Source: an uncultured bacterium (GTDB lineage Bacteria > Pseudomonadota > Alphaproteobacteria > Sphingomonadales > Sphingomonadaceae). Taken from it: a stretch of 64,000 nt of DNA. The stretch lies in assembly GCA_942636505.2 (NCBI GenBank), contig CALOGB020000221.1, forward strand, positions 62,001 to 126,000. Direction: 5' to 3'. Made by a program: the position numbers and the translations under genes. Below the pieces are notes generated by a model that saw only the letters and a list, made by a program, of their open reading frames with translations, had not been told where the DNA came from and did not search any database. This document shows positions 9,696 to 19,500 of the stretch, in pieces. How positions within the stretch are numbered: the stretch's first letter is position 1; every line of letters begins with the position of its first letter.

Positions 9696-9719
9696 CACAC
9701 CACGGACGGACCGCTCGCA

Positions 9720-10514
9720 ATGGCCGAATTCTCGCTCCCGAAAAACAGCGTCGTCAAGAAGGGCGTCAAGCACGCCTCTACGAGTCAGGGTTCGGGGGAC
9801 AGCAAGCGTCTGAAATCGTTCAAGGTCTACCGCTACGATCCCGACAGCGGCGAGAACCCGCGTTACGACACGTTCGCGCTCGATCTCGACGATACCGGCC
9901 CGATGGTGCTCGACGCGCTGATCAAGATGAAGAGCGAGCAGGATTCCTCGCTCACCTTCCGCCGCTCGTGCCGCGAGGGTATCTGCGGCTCGTGCTCGAT
10001 GAACATCAACGGCAAGAACGGCCTCGCCTGCACCACCGCGATCGAGGATTGCAAGGGCGAGGTCCAGATCACGCCGCTGCCGCACATGGACGTGATCAAG
10101 GACCTGGTCCCCGACTTCACGCATTTCTACGCGCAATATTCGTCGATCAAGCCGTGGCTGCAGACCGTCACCCCGCCGCCCTCGGGCAAGGAGCGCCTCC
10201 AGTCGCCGGAAGACCGCTCGAAGCTCGACGGCCTGTACGAGTGCATCCTGTGCGCCTGCTGCTCGACCTCGTGCCCTAGCTATTGGTGGAACGCCGACAA
10301 GTTCTTGGGGCCGGCGATCCTGTTGCAGGCCTATCGCTGGCTCGCCGACAGCCGTGACGAGATGACCGGCGAGCGCCTCGACGAGCTCGAGGATCCGTTC
10401 CGCCTCTATCGCTGCCACACCATCATGAACTGCGCCAACGCGTGCCCGAAGGGGCTGAACCCCGCCAAGGCGATTGCTGAGATCAAGAAGATGGAAGCCG
10501 AACGGATCGTCTGA
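9720..10514 (+). CDS. sdhB: Succinate dehydrogenase iron-sulfur subunit
   Basis: The electron-transfer subunit of complex II, 264 residues. [19 protein letters not shown] binds the 2Fe-2S cluster. [12 protein letters not shown] and [14 protein letters not shown] provide the ligands of the 4Fe-4S and 3Fe-4S clusters. I chose the ATG at 9720 because [12 protein letters not shown] is the usual N-terminus; the longer frame has a non-conserved 34-residue prefix covering the promoter. It is separated from sdhCDA by the toxin-antitoxin pair and the ClpP-like gene, and is followed by a strong terminator. Confidence 0.97.
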   Translation: MAEFSLPKNSVVKKGVKHASTSQGSGDSKRLKSFKVYRYDPDSGENPRYDTFALDLDDTGPMVLDALIKMKSEQDSSLTFRRSCREGICGSCSMNINGKNGLACTTAIEDCKGEVQITPLPHMDVIKDLVPDFTHFYAQYSSIKPWLQTVTPPPSGKERLQSPEDRSKLDGLYECILCACCSTSCPSYWWNADKFLGPAILLQAYRWLADSRDEMTGERLDELEDPFRLYRCHTIMNCANACPKGLNPAKAIAEIKKMEAERIV

Positions 10515-10523
10515 TCCTGTTGG

Positions 10524-10557
10524 TCGGGGAGGGACCTACCCTTCCCCGATTTTTTTT
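10524..10557 (+). terminator. Rho-independent terminator of sdhB
   Basis: The 10-base stem TCGGGGAGGG/CCTTCCCCGA (one G-T pair) with a 6-base loop is followed by eight T, starting 10 bases after the sdhB stop. Confidence 0.85.
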
Positions 10558-10589
10558 GGGGTAGGGGTAAGACCTGCCTTCCCCCCACC

Positions 10590-10694
10590 CCGTTCGTGCC
10601 GAGTAGAGATCGAGCGTAGTCGAGAGCTCGTATCGAGGTACATGTCCTTCGATACGCCATCTCGACAAGCTCGATGCCTACTCGGGACGAACGG
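10590..10694. repeat. Palindromic repeat, CGTTCGTGCCGAGTAG type
   Basis: Outer arms CCGTTCGTGCCGAGTAG and CTACTCGGGACGAACGG pair with inner CGTATCGA/TCGATACG arms. This belongs to the class of GTCGAG-rich palindromes common in alphaproteobacteria. It ends 6 bases before the thioesterase ATG. Confidence 0.75.
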
Positions 10695-10699
10695 AATTT

Positions 10700-11167
10700 A
10701 TGACTGACAAGCCCCATTTCGTCGAAGCCGAAGACCCCGCCAACCCAGGCTGGCGCAGCTGGTCGCTCTCCGACCCGACCCGCTTCAACACGCTGCTCGG
10801 CCCCATGCTCTACCGCGTCGACGGCCACACCGTCCGCGTCCGCATCACCCCCGAGCATCGCCACTCCAACCTCCAGAACAACGTCCACGGCGGCGCGCTC
10901 CTCGCATTCATCGACGTAGCCCTGTTCGCAGCCGCCAGAGGCTTCGGCCTGATCACCGCCGGCACCGCGGTGACGCTCGACCTCAACACGCAGTTCATTG
11001 GCGGCGGCCGCGTCGGCGAGCCGATCGAGGCGCAGGTCGAAGTCCTCAAGGAAACCGGCCGCCTCTTGTTCCTGCGGGGCCTCGTGGTGCAAGGGGACGA
11101 CGAAACCAAGATCGCCGCCTTCTCGGCCACGATCCGCAAGCCGTCGCCTAAGCCGCCAAAGGGCTGA
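10700..11167 (+). CDS. PaaI-family hotdog thioesterase
   Basis: 155 residues with a single hotdog domain. NVHGGALLAFIDVALFAAARG (around 64-84) is the PaaI/4HBT motif, in which the HGG region and the following acidic residue form the active site. It should hydrolyse an acyl-CoA thioester in the cytoplasm; the substrate cannot be told. Promoter elements would have to overlap the preceding palindrome. A type A repeat pair follows. Confidence 0.85.
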   Translation: MTDKPHFVEAEDPANPGWRSWSLSDPTRFNTLLGPMLYRVDGHTVRVRITPEHRHSNLQNNVHGGALLAFIDVALFAAARGFGLITAGTAVTLDLNTQFIGGGRVGEPIEAQVEVLKETGRLLFLRGLVVQGDDETKIAAFSATIRKPSPKPPKG

Positions 11168-11180
11168 CCCCGGCCGCTAT

Positions 11181-11287
11181 CACCACCCCGGCGAAGGCCG
11201 GGGCCCAATTGGGAAACGATCAGTGTTGAAGCGCCCCGCTCCGTTATCGAAACCTTTCATATTCGGCTCCGGCCTCTGCCGGGGTGG
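11181..11287. repeat. Paired REP-like palindrome, type A (right arm degraded)
   Basis: The left arm 11181-11213 is canonical. The right arm 11263-11287 keeps only GGCTCCGGCCTCTGCCGGGG and has lost the CCCAATTGGG part. Confidence 0.8.
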
Positions 11288-11302
11288 CGGAGAGGTGGCG
11301 GC

Positions 11303-12394
11303 GTGACCGTCCTCAAGGCCTATGAGGCGCTGGTCGCATCCGGCGAACTCCGCCCCGACCCCGAGCAGGCCGCCGCCGCCGCGCGCCTCGACACCCTCGC
11401 CACCGAACTCGCCACCCCGAAATCCACCGGCTTCTTCGCCCGCTTCTCCAAGAAACCAGACCCCCGCGGCGTCTACCTCTGGGGCGGCGTGGGCCGCGGC
11501 AAGTCGATGCTGATGGACCTGTTCTTCGCCAACGCGCCCGTCGAAAAGAAGCGCCGCGTGCATTTCGGCGAGTTCATGCTCGAGGTCCACGCGCGCATCG
11601 CCGCCGAGCGCCGCAAGGAAGTCGGCGACCCGATCGTCCCCGTCGCCACCGCGATCGCCGACGAGACCCGCCTGCTCGCGTTCGACGAGATGATGGTTAC
11701 CAACAGCCCCGACGCGATGATACTCTCGCGGCTGGTGACCTCGCTGCTCGATTCCGGCGTGACGATCGTCACCACCTCGAACCGCCCGCCCGCCGATCTC
11801 TACAAGAACGGCCTCAACCGCGAGCATTTCCTGCCCTTCATCGCGACGATCGAGCACCGCCTCGACGTCCTCCCGCTCAACGGCCCCGTCGACTATCGAC
11901 GCGACCGGCTCGGGAGCCAGGACACGTGGCTCGTCCCCAACGGCCCCGAGGCGACCGCGCAACTCTCCGCCGCATTCTTCCGCCTCACCGACTTCTCGAC
12001 CGACGACAGCAAACACGTCCCGGCCGAAGACCTGATCGTCCAGGGCCGCACGCTCCGGGTGCCGAAATCGCTCAAGGGCGTCGCCGTGTTCAGCTTCAAG
12101 AAGCTGTGCGGCGAGGCGAGGGGCGTCGCCGACTACCTCGCCATCGCGCGGAAGTTCCACACCGTCATCCTGGTCGGAATCCCCAAGCTCGGCCCCGAGA
12201 ACCGCAACGAGGCGGCGCGGTTCGTCGCGCTGATCGACGCGCTGTACGAGCACAAGGTGAAGCTGCTCGCCGCCGCCGACGCGCAACCGGGCGACCTCTA
12301 CGAAAGCGGTGACGGGCGCTTCGAGTTCGACCGCACGATCAGCCGCCTCGAGGAGATGCGCTCCGAGGATTATCTCGCCGAGGGCCACCTCTAA
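11303..12394 (+). CDS. zapE: Cell division protein ZapE (AFG1-like ATPase)
   Basis: A 363-residue AFG1/ZapE-family P-loop ATPase. GGVGRGKS (61-68) is Walker A and LLAFDEMMV is Walker B. TTSNRPPADLYKNGLNREHFLPFI is the conserved sensor and arginine-finger region. In gammaproteobacteria ZapE acts on the Z-ring; in mitochondria AFG1 affects respiratory complexes, which fits its place between sdhB and mdh. The start is GTG at 11303 with AGAGG upstream. mdh follows after 127 bases. Confidence 0.9.
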   Translation: MTVLKAYEALVASGELRPDPEQAAAAARLDTLATELATPKSTGFFARFSKKPDPRGVYLWGGVGRGKSMLMDLFFANAPVEKKRRVHFGEFMLEVHARIAAERRKEVGDPIVPVATAIADETRLLAFDEMMVTNSPDAMILSRLVTSLLDSGVTIVTTSNRPPADLYKNGLNREHFLPFIATIEHRLDVLPLNGPVDYRRDRLGSQDTWLVPNGPEATAQLSAAFFRLTDFSTDDSKHVPAEDLIVQGRTLRVPKSLKGVAVFSFKKLCGEARGVADYLAIARKFHTVILVGIPKLGPENRNEAARFVALIDALYEHKVKLLAAADAQPGDLYESGDGRFEFDRTISRLEEMRSEDYLAEGHL

Positions 12395-12406
12395 GCTTAT
12401 TGCACA

Positions 12407-12421
12407 TGCGAACTACTCGCA
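12407..12421. promoter_or_regulatory. Palindrome resembling an alphaproteobacterial Fur box, upstream of mdh
   Basis: TGCGA-N5-TCGCA is a perfect palindrome, flanked by outer inverted TTATTGC (12398-12404) and GCAATAA (12419-12425). It lies about 100 bases before the mdh ATG. The TGCGAAnnnnTCGCA form resembles Fur sites of alphaproteobacteria. A possible -10 (GATAAT, 12463-12468) follows. Confidence 0.4.
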
Positions 12422-12476
12422 ATAACAACCCGCTTTTGTCCTTTTAGCGGTTGCCGTAGCGGGATAATGCGCGTAA

Positions 12477-13484
<1,008 letters not shown>

Positions 13485-13505
13485 TTTGAGGTGAGGTAAG
13501 GATTG

Positions 13506-13538
13506 CACCACCCCGGCGAAGGCCGGGGCCCAATTGGG
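13506..13538 (+). repeat. REP-like arm (type A), left flank of GIY-YIG gene
   Basis: CACCACCCCGGCGAAGGCCG followed by GGGCCCAATTGGG. It ends 12 bases before the nuclease ATG and pairs with the inverted arm at 13855-13886. Confidence 0.9.
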
Positions 13539-13550
13539 AAGGCCCCACTG

Positions 13551-13847
13551 ATGGAAGAACAAGCGTTCGTCTACATCATGGCAAGTGGGTTTAATGGCAC
13601 GATCTACCTCGGCTCGACGCTGAACCTGGCGAAGCGCGTGTGGGAACACCGCAACGCCGTCGTCGCCGGGTTCACGAAGAAATACGACTGCAAGCTGCTC
13701 GTCTGGTATGAGTTAGCCGGTAGTTGGGAAGCCGCCCGGCAGCGCGAGCTGCACATGAAGGAGTGGAAGCGAGACTGGAAGCTGCGTGAGATCAACGGTT
13801 TCAATCCCTCTTGGGACGACCTTTACGATCGCATCGCACTACCATGA
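13551..13847 (+). CDS. GIY-YIG nuclease family protein enclosed by a REP pair
   Basis: 98 residues, almost entirely one GIY-YIG domain of the small YhbQ/UPF0213 type. VYIM (7-10) and IYLG (18-21) are the GIY and YIG equivalents. Arg29 and Glu66 (in RQRELHMKEW) fit the catalytic Arg and metal-binding Glu, and FNPSWDDLY (84-92) is the conserved end. I chose ATG 13551 because the longer frame only translates the repeat ([11 protein letters not shown]). The gene exactly fills the loop between two inverted REP arms: 12 bases separate the left arm from the ATG, and 7 bases separate the stop from the right arm. This suggests that nuclease and repeat move or act together. Activity and target are unknown. 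Confidence 0.85.
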   Translation: MEEQAFVYIMASGFNGTIYLGSTLNLAKRVWEHRNAVVAGFTKKYDCKLLVWYELAGSWEAARQRELHMKEWKRDWKLREINGFNPSWDDLYDRIALP

Positions 13848-13854
13848 CCGCTTT

Positions 13855-13886
13855 CCCAATTGGGCCCCGGCCTTCGCCGGGGTGGT
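13855..13886 (-). repeat. REP-like arm (type A), right flank of GIY-YIG gene
   Basis: An inverted copy of the left arm, complementary over 32 bases. It ends 15 bases before the sucD ATG, so the sucD ribosome-binding site (AAGGA) directly abuts the repeat. Confidence 0.9.
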
Positions 13887-13901
13887 AAGGAACGAGACAA
13901 G

Positions 13902-14786
13902 ATGAGCATCCTCGTCGACAAGAACACCAAGGTCATCACGCAAGGCATGACCGGCGAAACCGGCAGCTTTCATACCAAGGCGGCGCTGGAATACGGCACG
14001 CAGATGGTTGGCGGCGTCACGCCCGGCAAGGGTGGTACGAGCCACCTCGACCTTCCGGTCTACAACACCGTCGCCGAAGCCAAGGCGATGACCGGCGCGA
14101 CCGCGTCGGTCATCTACGTGCCGCCTCCCTTCGCCGCCGATTCGATCCTCGAGGCGATCGACGCCGAGATCGAGTTGATCGTCGCGATCACCGAGGGCAT
14201 TCCGGTGCTCGACATGGTCAAGGTCAAGCGCGCGCTGTCGGGCTCCAAGTCGCGCCTCATCGGCCCGAACTGCCCCGGCGTGTTGACCCCCGGCGAGTGC
14301 AAGATCGGCATCATGCCCGGCTCGATCTTCAAGAAGGGCTCGGTCGGCGTTGTCAGCCGTTCAGGCACGCTCACCTATGAGGCCGTCTTCCAGACGTCGA
14401 ACGCAGGCCTTGGTCAGACGACCGCGGTCGGCATCGGTGGCGATCCGGTCAACGGCACGAACTTCATCGACGTGCTCGAGCTGTTCCTCGCCGACGACGA
14501 GACCCAGTCGATCATCATGATCGGCGAAATCGGCGGCGACGCCGAGGAGCAGGCGGCACAGTTCCTTCGCGACGAAGCCAAGCGCGGTCGGTCGAAGCCG
14601 ATGGCAGGCTTCATCGCCGGCCGTACGGCGCCTCCGGGCCGCCGCATGGGCCACGCCGGCGCGATCGTGTCGGGCGGCAAGGGCGACGCCGAGAGCAAGA
14701 TCGCGGCGATGGAAGCTGCCGGGATCCGCGTTTCGGAAAGCCCCAGCCTGCTCGGCGAGACGCTGCTGAGCGTGTTGAAGGGTTGA
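13902..14786 (+). CDS. sucD: Succinyl-CoA synthetase alpha subunit
   Basis: 294 residues. The N-terminal CoA-binding domain contains [10 protein letters not shown]. The active-site His that is phosphorylated is His251 in [15 protein letters not shown]. With SucC it interconverts succinyl-CoA and succinate with nucleotide phosphorylation. The ATG at 13902 follows AAGGAACGAG. The beta-subunit gene sucC, usually directly upstream, is not here or anywhere in the window; mdh and the nuclease cassette occupy that place. Confidence 0.97.
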   Translation: MSILVDKNTKVITQGMTGETGSFHTKAALEYGTQMVGGVTPGKGGTSHLDLPVYNTVAEAKAMTGATASVIYVPPPFAADSILEAIDAEIELIVAITEGIPVLDMVKVKRALSGSKSRLIGPNCPGVLTPGECKIGIMPGSIFKKGSVGVVSRSGTLTYEAVFQTSNAGLGQTTAVGIGGDPVNGTNFIDVLELFLADDETQSIIMIGEIGGDAEEQAAQFLRDEAKRGRSKPMAGFIAGRTAPPGRRMGHAGAIVSGGKGDAESKIAAMEAAGIRVSESPSLLGETLLSVLKG

Positions 14787-14792
14787 GCTGAC

Positions 14793-14930
14793 TACCCTCT
14801 CCCGTTCGGGGAGAGGGAAGGAGCTGCCTCTTGGCAGCGGAAGGGTGAGGGCACGTGACCGCCCGTGCCCTCACCCTCCCACCCGCAAGTGCGAGTGGGC
14901 CCCTCCTTCTCCCCCGCGGGAAGAAGGACA
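14793..14930. repeat. Paired palindromic repeat, type E
   Basis: CCCTCTCCCGTTCGGGGAGAGGG opens the element as its own hairpin (given as 14794-14816). AGGGTGAGGGCACG and CGTGCCCTCACCCTCC then form a second stem, and GGGCCCCTCCTTCTCCCCC closes it. A second copy lies at 51397-51538. It fills the sucD-sucA gap. Confidence 0.75.
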
Positions 14931-14945
14931 CTGAGGACGAGAACG

Positions 14946-17879
14946 ATGGGCTACGAAGGCCAGGATTTCAGCGATATCGCAGCCGGCGTCAGCCCGGCGT
15001 TCGTGGAGACGCTCTACGCCAAGTTCAACGCGGACCCGGCCTCGGTCGAATCCGGTTGGCGTGCGTTCTTCGAGGGTCTCGAAGGCTCCGCGCAGGGCCC
15101 GAGCTGGGAGAGCGCCCGCTGGCCGCTCACCACCACGGACGACCTGACCGCAGCGCTCGATCCCACCCAGATGGAGCCCGCGCCCAAGCCCGCAAAGGGG
15201 AAACCAGCCCCCGCCGCAGCGGCACCCGCGCCCGTCTCTAAGGAAGAGATCGCCAAGGCCGCGGCCGACGCGATCCGCGCGCAGTTGCTCGTCCGCACCT
15301 ACCGCGTCCGCGGTCACCTCGCCGCCAACCTCGATCCGCTCGGCCTTTCGAAGCGCGAGATGCCCGAGGACCTGAAGACCGAATATCACGGCTTCTCCGA
15401 CGCCGACATCGACCGGAAGGTCTATCTCGGCGGTACGATGGGCTTCGAATGGGTCTCGATCCGCGAGCTCGTCGACACGTTGCGCAAGAACTATTGCGGC
15501 AATGTCGGCCTCGAATACATGCACATCTCCGACGTCGAGGAGCGCCGCTTCCTCCAGGAGCGCATGGAAGGCCAGGACAAGGCGATCGAATTTTCCACCG
15601 ACGGCAAGAAGGCGATCCTCACCAAGGTGATCCAGGCCGAGCAGTGGGAGAAATTCCTCGGCAAGAAGTACGTCGGCACGAAGCGCTTCGGTCTCGACGG
15701 CGGCGAATCGATGATCCCCGCGCTTGAGAGCGTGATCAAATATGGCGGCCAGATGGGCGTGCGCGAGCTCGTCATCGGCATGGCGCATCGCGGTCGCCTC
15801 AACGTGCTCGCCAACGTGATGGCCAAGCCGTTGCGCGTGATCTTCCACGAATTCGCTGGCGGTTCGGCCAACCCCGACGACATCGGCGGTTCGGGCGACG
15901 TGAAGTATCACCTCGGCACCAGCACCGATCGCGAGTTCGACGGCCACAAGGTTCACATGAGCCTGGTCGCCAACCCGTCGCACCTCGAAGCCGCCGACCC
16001 CGTCGTGCTCGGCAAGACGCGCGCGATCCAGACGCTCAACAACGATCTCAAGGATCACGTGGCGAGCCTGCCCGTGCTGATCCACGGCGACGCGGCATTC
16101 GCGGGGCAGGGGATCGTCTGGGAGTGCCTCGGCTTCTCGGGCATCCGCGGCTACAACACCGGCGGCTGCGTCCACTTCATCATCAACAACCAGGTCGGCT
16201 TCACGACCTCGCCGCAGTTCGCGCGCTCGTCGCCTTACCCGTCGGACGTCGCAAAGGGCGTCCAGGCGCCGGTCTTCCACGTCAACGGCGATGATCCTGA
16301 AGCAGTCACCTTCGCGACCAAGATGGCGATGGAATTCCGCCAGAAGTTCCACCGCGACATCGTCATCGACATGTGGTGCTATCGCCGCTTCGGCCACAAC
16401 GAGGGCGACGAGCCGTCCTTCACGCAGCCGCTGATGTACGACATCATCCGCAAGCACCCAGGCGTCTCGTCGGTGTACGGCGATCGCCTGATCAAGGAAG
16501 GCGTGATCGACCAGCCCTGGATCGACGAGAACGTGAAGCAGTTCACGCTCCGTCTCGAGGGTGAGTTCGAAGCCGGGTCGTCGTACAAGCCGAACAAGGC
16601 CGACTGGTTCGGCGGTCGCTGGACCGGCCTCAGCGCGCCGACCGACGGCGCGTCGGCACGTCGCAACGTCGAGACTGGTCTCAGCACGAAGCTGTTCGAC
16701 TCGCTCGGCCGTACGCTGACGACGATTCCGGACAGCGTGAAGATCCACAAGACGCTCAACCGTGTGATCGATGCCAAGCGCGAGATGTTCAAGTCGGGCA
16801 AGGGCTTCGACTGGGCGACCGGCGAAGCGCTCGCATTCGGCGGCCTGCTCTCGGAAGGCTATGGTGTCCGCCTGTCCGGCCAGGATTCGGGCCGCGGCAC
16901 CTTCTCGCAGCGCCATGCCGTCTGGGTCGACCAGACCGACGAGCACAAGTACGTGCCGTTGCAGGAGATCGAGCACGGTCGTTTCGAAGTGCTCGACAGC
17001 CCGCTCAGCGAATACGGCGTGCTCGGCTTCGAGTATGGCTACGCGCTCGCCGACCCGAAGACCTTGGTCCTATGGGAGGCGCAGTTCGGCGATTTCGTCA
17101 ACGGCGCGCAGATCATGATCGATCAGTTCATCACGTCCGGCGAGTCGAAGTGGCTCCGCGCCAACGGCCTCGTGATGCTGCTCCCGCATGGTTACGAAGG
17201 GCAGGGGCCTGAGCATAGCTCGGCACGTCCCGAGCGCTTCCTTCAGTCCTGCGCGGACGACAACATCCAGGTCGCGAACTGCACCAGCCCGGCGAACTAT
17301 TTCCACCTGCTTCGCCGCCAGATGCACCGCAACTTCCGCAAGCCGCTGATCGTGATGACGCCGAAGTCGTTGCTCCGTCACAAGCTGGCCGTCTCGAACG
17401 CGGAGGATTTCCAGGGCGACAGCCACTTCCGCCGCCTGTTGTCGGATACCAACCCGGCCGCCGACGTCGATACGAAGCGTCTGGTCCTGTGCACCGGCAA
17501 GGTCGCGTACGACCTGATCGAGGCACGCGACGCGGCGGGTGATACCGACACGCAGATCGTCCGCGTCGAACAGCTCTATCCCTTCCCCGGCAACCCGATC
17601 GCCGAGCGCGTCGCACGGATGCCGAACCTCGAAGAGATCGTCTGGGCGCAGGAAGAGCCGAAGAACAACGGCTACTGGTTCTTCGTCGAGCCGCTGATCG
17701 AGGAGGCGCTGGCAACGGTCGACTCCCGCGTGAAGCGCGCGCGCTATGCGGGCCGCAACGCCTCGGCATCGCCCGCGACCGGCCTGATGAAGCGTCACCA
17801 GGCCGAACAGGGCGCGCTCGTCGCCGACGCGCTCGGCCACTCCGTCCGCGACGAAATCCGCCGCACCCGCGCAAACTAA
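14946..17879 (+). CDS. sucA: 2-oxoglutarate dehydrogenase E1 component
   Basis: A thiamine-diphosphate-dependent decarboxylase of 977 residues. The N-terminal segment YEGQDFSDIAAGVSPAFVETLY is the lipoyl-enzyme binding region. RFGHNEGDEPSFTQP and the GDAAFAGQG region belong to the ThDP site, and MLLPHGYEGQGPEHSSAR is the conserved second half. It decarboxylates 2-oxoglutarate and passes the succinyl group to SucB. Start ATG 14946; the longer frame reads through the preceding repeat. Confidence 0.97.
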   Translation: MGYEGQDFSDIAAGVSPAFVETLYAKFNADPASVESGWRAFFEGLEGSAQGPSWESARWPLTTTDDLTAALDPTQMEPAPKPAKGKPAPAAAAPAPVSKEEIAKAAADAIRAQLLVRTYRVRGHLAANLDPLGLSKREMPEDLKTEYHGFSDADIDRKVYLGGTMGFEWVSIRELVDTLRKNYCGNVGLEYMHISDVEERRFLQERMEGQDKAIEFSTDGKKAILTKVIQAEQWEKFLGKKYVGTKRFGLDGGESMIPALESVIKYGGQMGVRELVIGMAHRGRLNVLANVMAKPLRVIFHEFAGGSANPDDIGGSGDVKYHLGTSTDREFDGHKVHMSLVANPSHLEAADPVVLGKTRAIQTLNNDLKDHVASLPVLIHGDAAFAGQGIVWECLGFSGIRGYNTGGCVHFIINNQVGFTTSPQFARSSPYPSDVAKGVQAPVFHVNGDDPEAVTFATKMAMEFRQKFHRDIVIDMWCYRRFGHNEGDEPSFTQPLMYDIIRKHPGVSSVYGDRLIKEGVIDQPWIDENVKQFTLRLEGEFEAGSSYKPNKADWFGGRWTGLSAPTDGASARRNVETGLSTKLFDSLGRTLTTIPDSVKIHKTLNRVIDAKREMFKSGKGFDWATGEALAFGGLLSEGYGVRLSGQDSGRGTFSQRHAVWVDQTDEHKYVPLQEIEHGRFEVLDSPLSEYGVLGFEYGYALADPKTLVLWEAQFGDFVNGAQIMIDQFITSGESKWLRANGLVMLLPHGYEGQGPEHSSARPERFLQSCADDNIQVANCTSPANYFHLLRRQMHRNFRKPLIVMTPKSLLRHKLAVSNAEDFQGDSHFRRLLSDTNPAADVDTKRLVLCTGKVAYDLIEARDAAGDTDTQIVRVEQLYPFPGNPIAERVARMPNLEEIVWAQEEPKNNGYWFFVEPLIEEALATVDSRVKRARYAGRNASASPATGLMKRHQAEQGALVADALGHSVRDEIRRTRAN

Positions 17880-17887
17880 GTTTTTCT

Positions 17888-17992
17888 ACCACCCCGGCGT
17901 AGGCCGGGGCCCAATTGGGATGGTAGATGTAATTGAGCGAAACGCCGGCCACTCAGCGTTTCGTAACTGGACCCCGGCCTACGCCGGGGTGG
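17888..17992. repeat. Paired REP-like palindrome, type A
   Basis: The left arm 17888-17918 has core CCCCGGCGTAGGCCGGGG and the right arm 17965-17992 is inverted. An extra CGAAACGC/GCGTTTCG stem sits in the spacer. It fills the sucA-sucB gap, and the sucB ribosome-binding site GGAGG directly follows. Confidence 0.85.
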
Positions 17993-18005
17993 AGGAAACG
18001 AGAAA

Positions 18006-19253
18006 ATGGCAACCGAAGTCACCGTCCCCGTCCTGGGTGAATCGATCACCGAAGCTACCCTCGGCGAGTGGCTGAAGCAGCCCGGCGACCCCGTCGCGGT
18101 CGACGAGCCGATCGCCAGCCTTGAGACCGACAAGGTCTCGGTCGAGGTCCCGTCGCCGGTCGCCGGCGTCATGGGCCAGCACGCGGTCGCCGTTGGCGAC
18201 ACCGTGCAGGTCGGCGCGATGCTCGCCACGATCGACTCCGGTGACGGCGCCGCCGCGGCGGCCCCTGCGCCCGCGCCCGCCGCAACGGCAACGCCCTCGG
18301 CATCGGCCAAGGACGAGTCCGGCGCAGGTTACGGCGACCAGCCCGGTGCCGGCACCAGCGACTCGCCCGCCGCGCTCTCCCCGTCGGTCCGCCGCGCGGT
18401 GCTCGAGCACGGCGTCGACCCCGGCACCGTCAAGGGCACCGGCCGCGACGGCCGCATCACCAAGGAAGACGTGACCGCCGCCGCGTCGAGCAAGCCAGCG
18501 CCTGCTCCCGCCGCAGCGCCCGCACCGGCAGCAGCCCCCGCTGCCGCATCGGGTCGCGGCGAGGAGCGCGTCCGCATGACGCGCCTCCGCCAGACGATCG
18601 CCAAGCGCCTCAAGGAAGCGCAGAACACGGCGGCCATGCTGACGACGTTCAACGACGTCGACATGACCGCGGTGATCGAGGCGCGCGCCAAGTACAAGGA
18701 TCTGTTCGAGAAGAAGCACGGCGTTCGGTTGGGCTTCATGGGCTTCTTCGTGAAGGCCGCGACGATGGCGCTGCGCGACATCCCGTCGGTCAACGCGTCG
18801 ATCGACGGCGACGACATCGTCTATCACGATTACGCCGACATCTCGGTCGCGGTCTCGTCGCCGGGCGGCCTCGTCGTCCCCGTGATCCGTGATGCCGACC
18901 AGATGTCGGTCGCGACGATCGAGAAGACGATCGGCGACTTCGGCAAGCGCGCCAAGGAAGGCGCGCTCAAGATGGACGAGATGAAGGGCGGCACCTTCAC
19001 GATCTCGAACGGCGGCGTGTTCGGCTCGCTGATGTCGACCCCGATCATCAACCCGCCACAGTCCGCCGTGCTGGGCCTCCACCGCATCGAGGAGCGCCCG
19101 GTCGTCGTCAACGGCCAGATCGTCATCCGCCCGATGATGTACCTCGCGCTCAGCTACGACCACCGCCTGATCGACGGCCGCGAAGCCGTGACGTTCCTGG
19201 TGGCACTGAAAAATGCTATCGAGGATCCGACCCGTATCCTGATCGACCTGTGA
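18006..19253 (+). CDS. sucB: Dihydrolipoyllysine succinyltransferase, 2-oxoglutarate dehydrogenase E2
   Basis: 415 residues in three parts. The lipoyl domain (1-80) has the lipoylated Lys in ETDKVSVEV. An Ala/Pro-rich linker leads to a peripheral-subunit-binding domain ([34 protein letters not shown]). A second Ala/Pro linker precedes the catalytic domain, which ends with the HxxxDG motif in [12 protein letters not shown]. It forms the complex core and transfers succinyl to CoA. Seven bases separate it from the DUF433 antitoxin gene. Confidence 0.97.
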   Translation: MATEVTVPVLGESITEATLGEWLKQPGDPVAVDEPIASLETDKVSVEVPSPVAGVMGQHAVAVGDTVQVGAMLATIDSGDGAAAAAPAPAPAATATPSASAKDESGAGYGDQPGAGTSDSPAALSPSVRRAVLEHGVDPGTVKGTGRDGRITKEDVTAAASSKPAPAPAAAPAPAAAPAAASGRGEERVRMTRLRQTIAKRLKEAQNTAAMLTTFNDVDMTAVIEARAKYKDLFEKKHGVRLGFMGFFVKAATMALRDIPSVNASIDGDDIVYHDYADISVAVSSPGGLVVPVIRDADQMSVATIEKTIGDFGKRAKEGALKMDEMKGGTFTISNGGVFGSLMSTPIINPPQSAVLGLHRIEERPVVVNGQIVIRPMMYLALSYDHRLIDGREAVTFLVALKNAIEDPTRILIDL

Positions 19254-19260
19254 GGTAGCG

Positions 19261-19497
19261 ATGAACTGGCGCGACCATATCCATTCGGACCCCGAAATCC
19301 TGGGCGGCAAGCCCGTGGTCAAGGGAACGCGGATATCGGTCGAGCTGATCCTCGAATATTTCGCGGAAGGGGCATCCTTCGGGCAAATCCTCGAAGCCTA
19401 TGACCATATTACGGAAGCCGATATCCGAGCCGCGGTCGCCTTTACACACGACTTGCTTGTCAAAGAATCGTCCGCGGCTCGTCGGGAAGCAGCCTGA
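19261..19497 (+). CDS. DUF433 family antitoxin
   Basis: 78 residues. The segment IHSDPEILGGKPVVKGTRISVELILEYFAEG is the signature of DUF433, a small HTH-like family found next to PIN-like DUF5615 proteins and regarded as the antitoxin. It begins 7 bases after sucB and ends 3 bases before the toxin GTG, inside the 2-oxoglutarate dehydrogenase operon. It should be co-transcribed with sucB and lpd, which is unusual for a self-regulated antitoxin. Confidence 0.85.
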   Translation: MNWRDHIHSDPEILGGKPVVKGTRISVELILEYFAEGASFGQILEAYDHITEADIRAAVAFTHDLLVKESSAARREAA

Positions 19498-19500
19498 TCG

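Noticed and set aside
11180..12388. 402-aa minus-strand ORF antisense to zapE
   Set aside because: Shadow; its C-terminus translates the REP element, and it lacks any domain.
13503..13550. Upstream extension of the GIY-YIG frame
   Set aside because: It translates the REP arm ([11 protein letters not shown]), a sequence seen in many unrelated shadow frames of this window.
14871..16976. 701-aa minus-strand ORF antisense to sucA
   Set aside because: Antisense shadow rich in Arg, Asp, His and Val; sucA covers the region with normal motifs.
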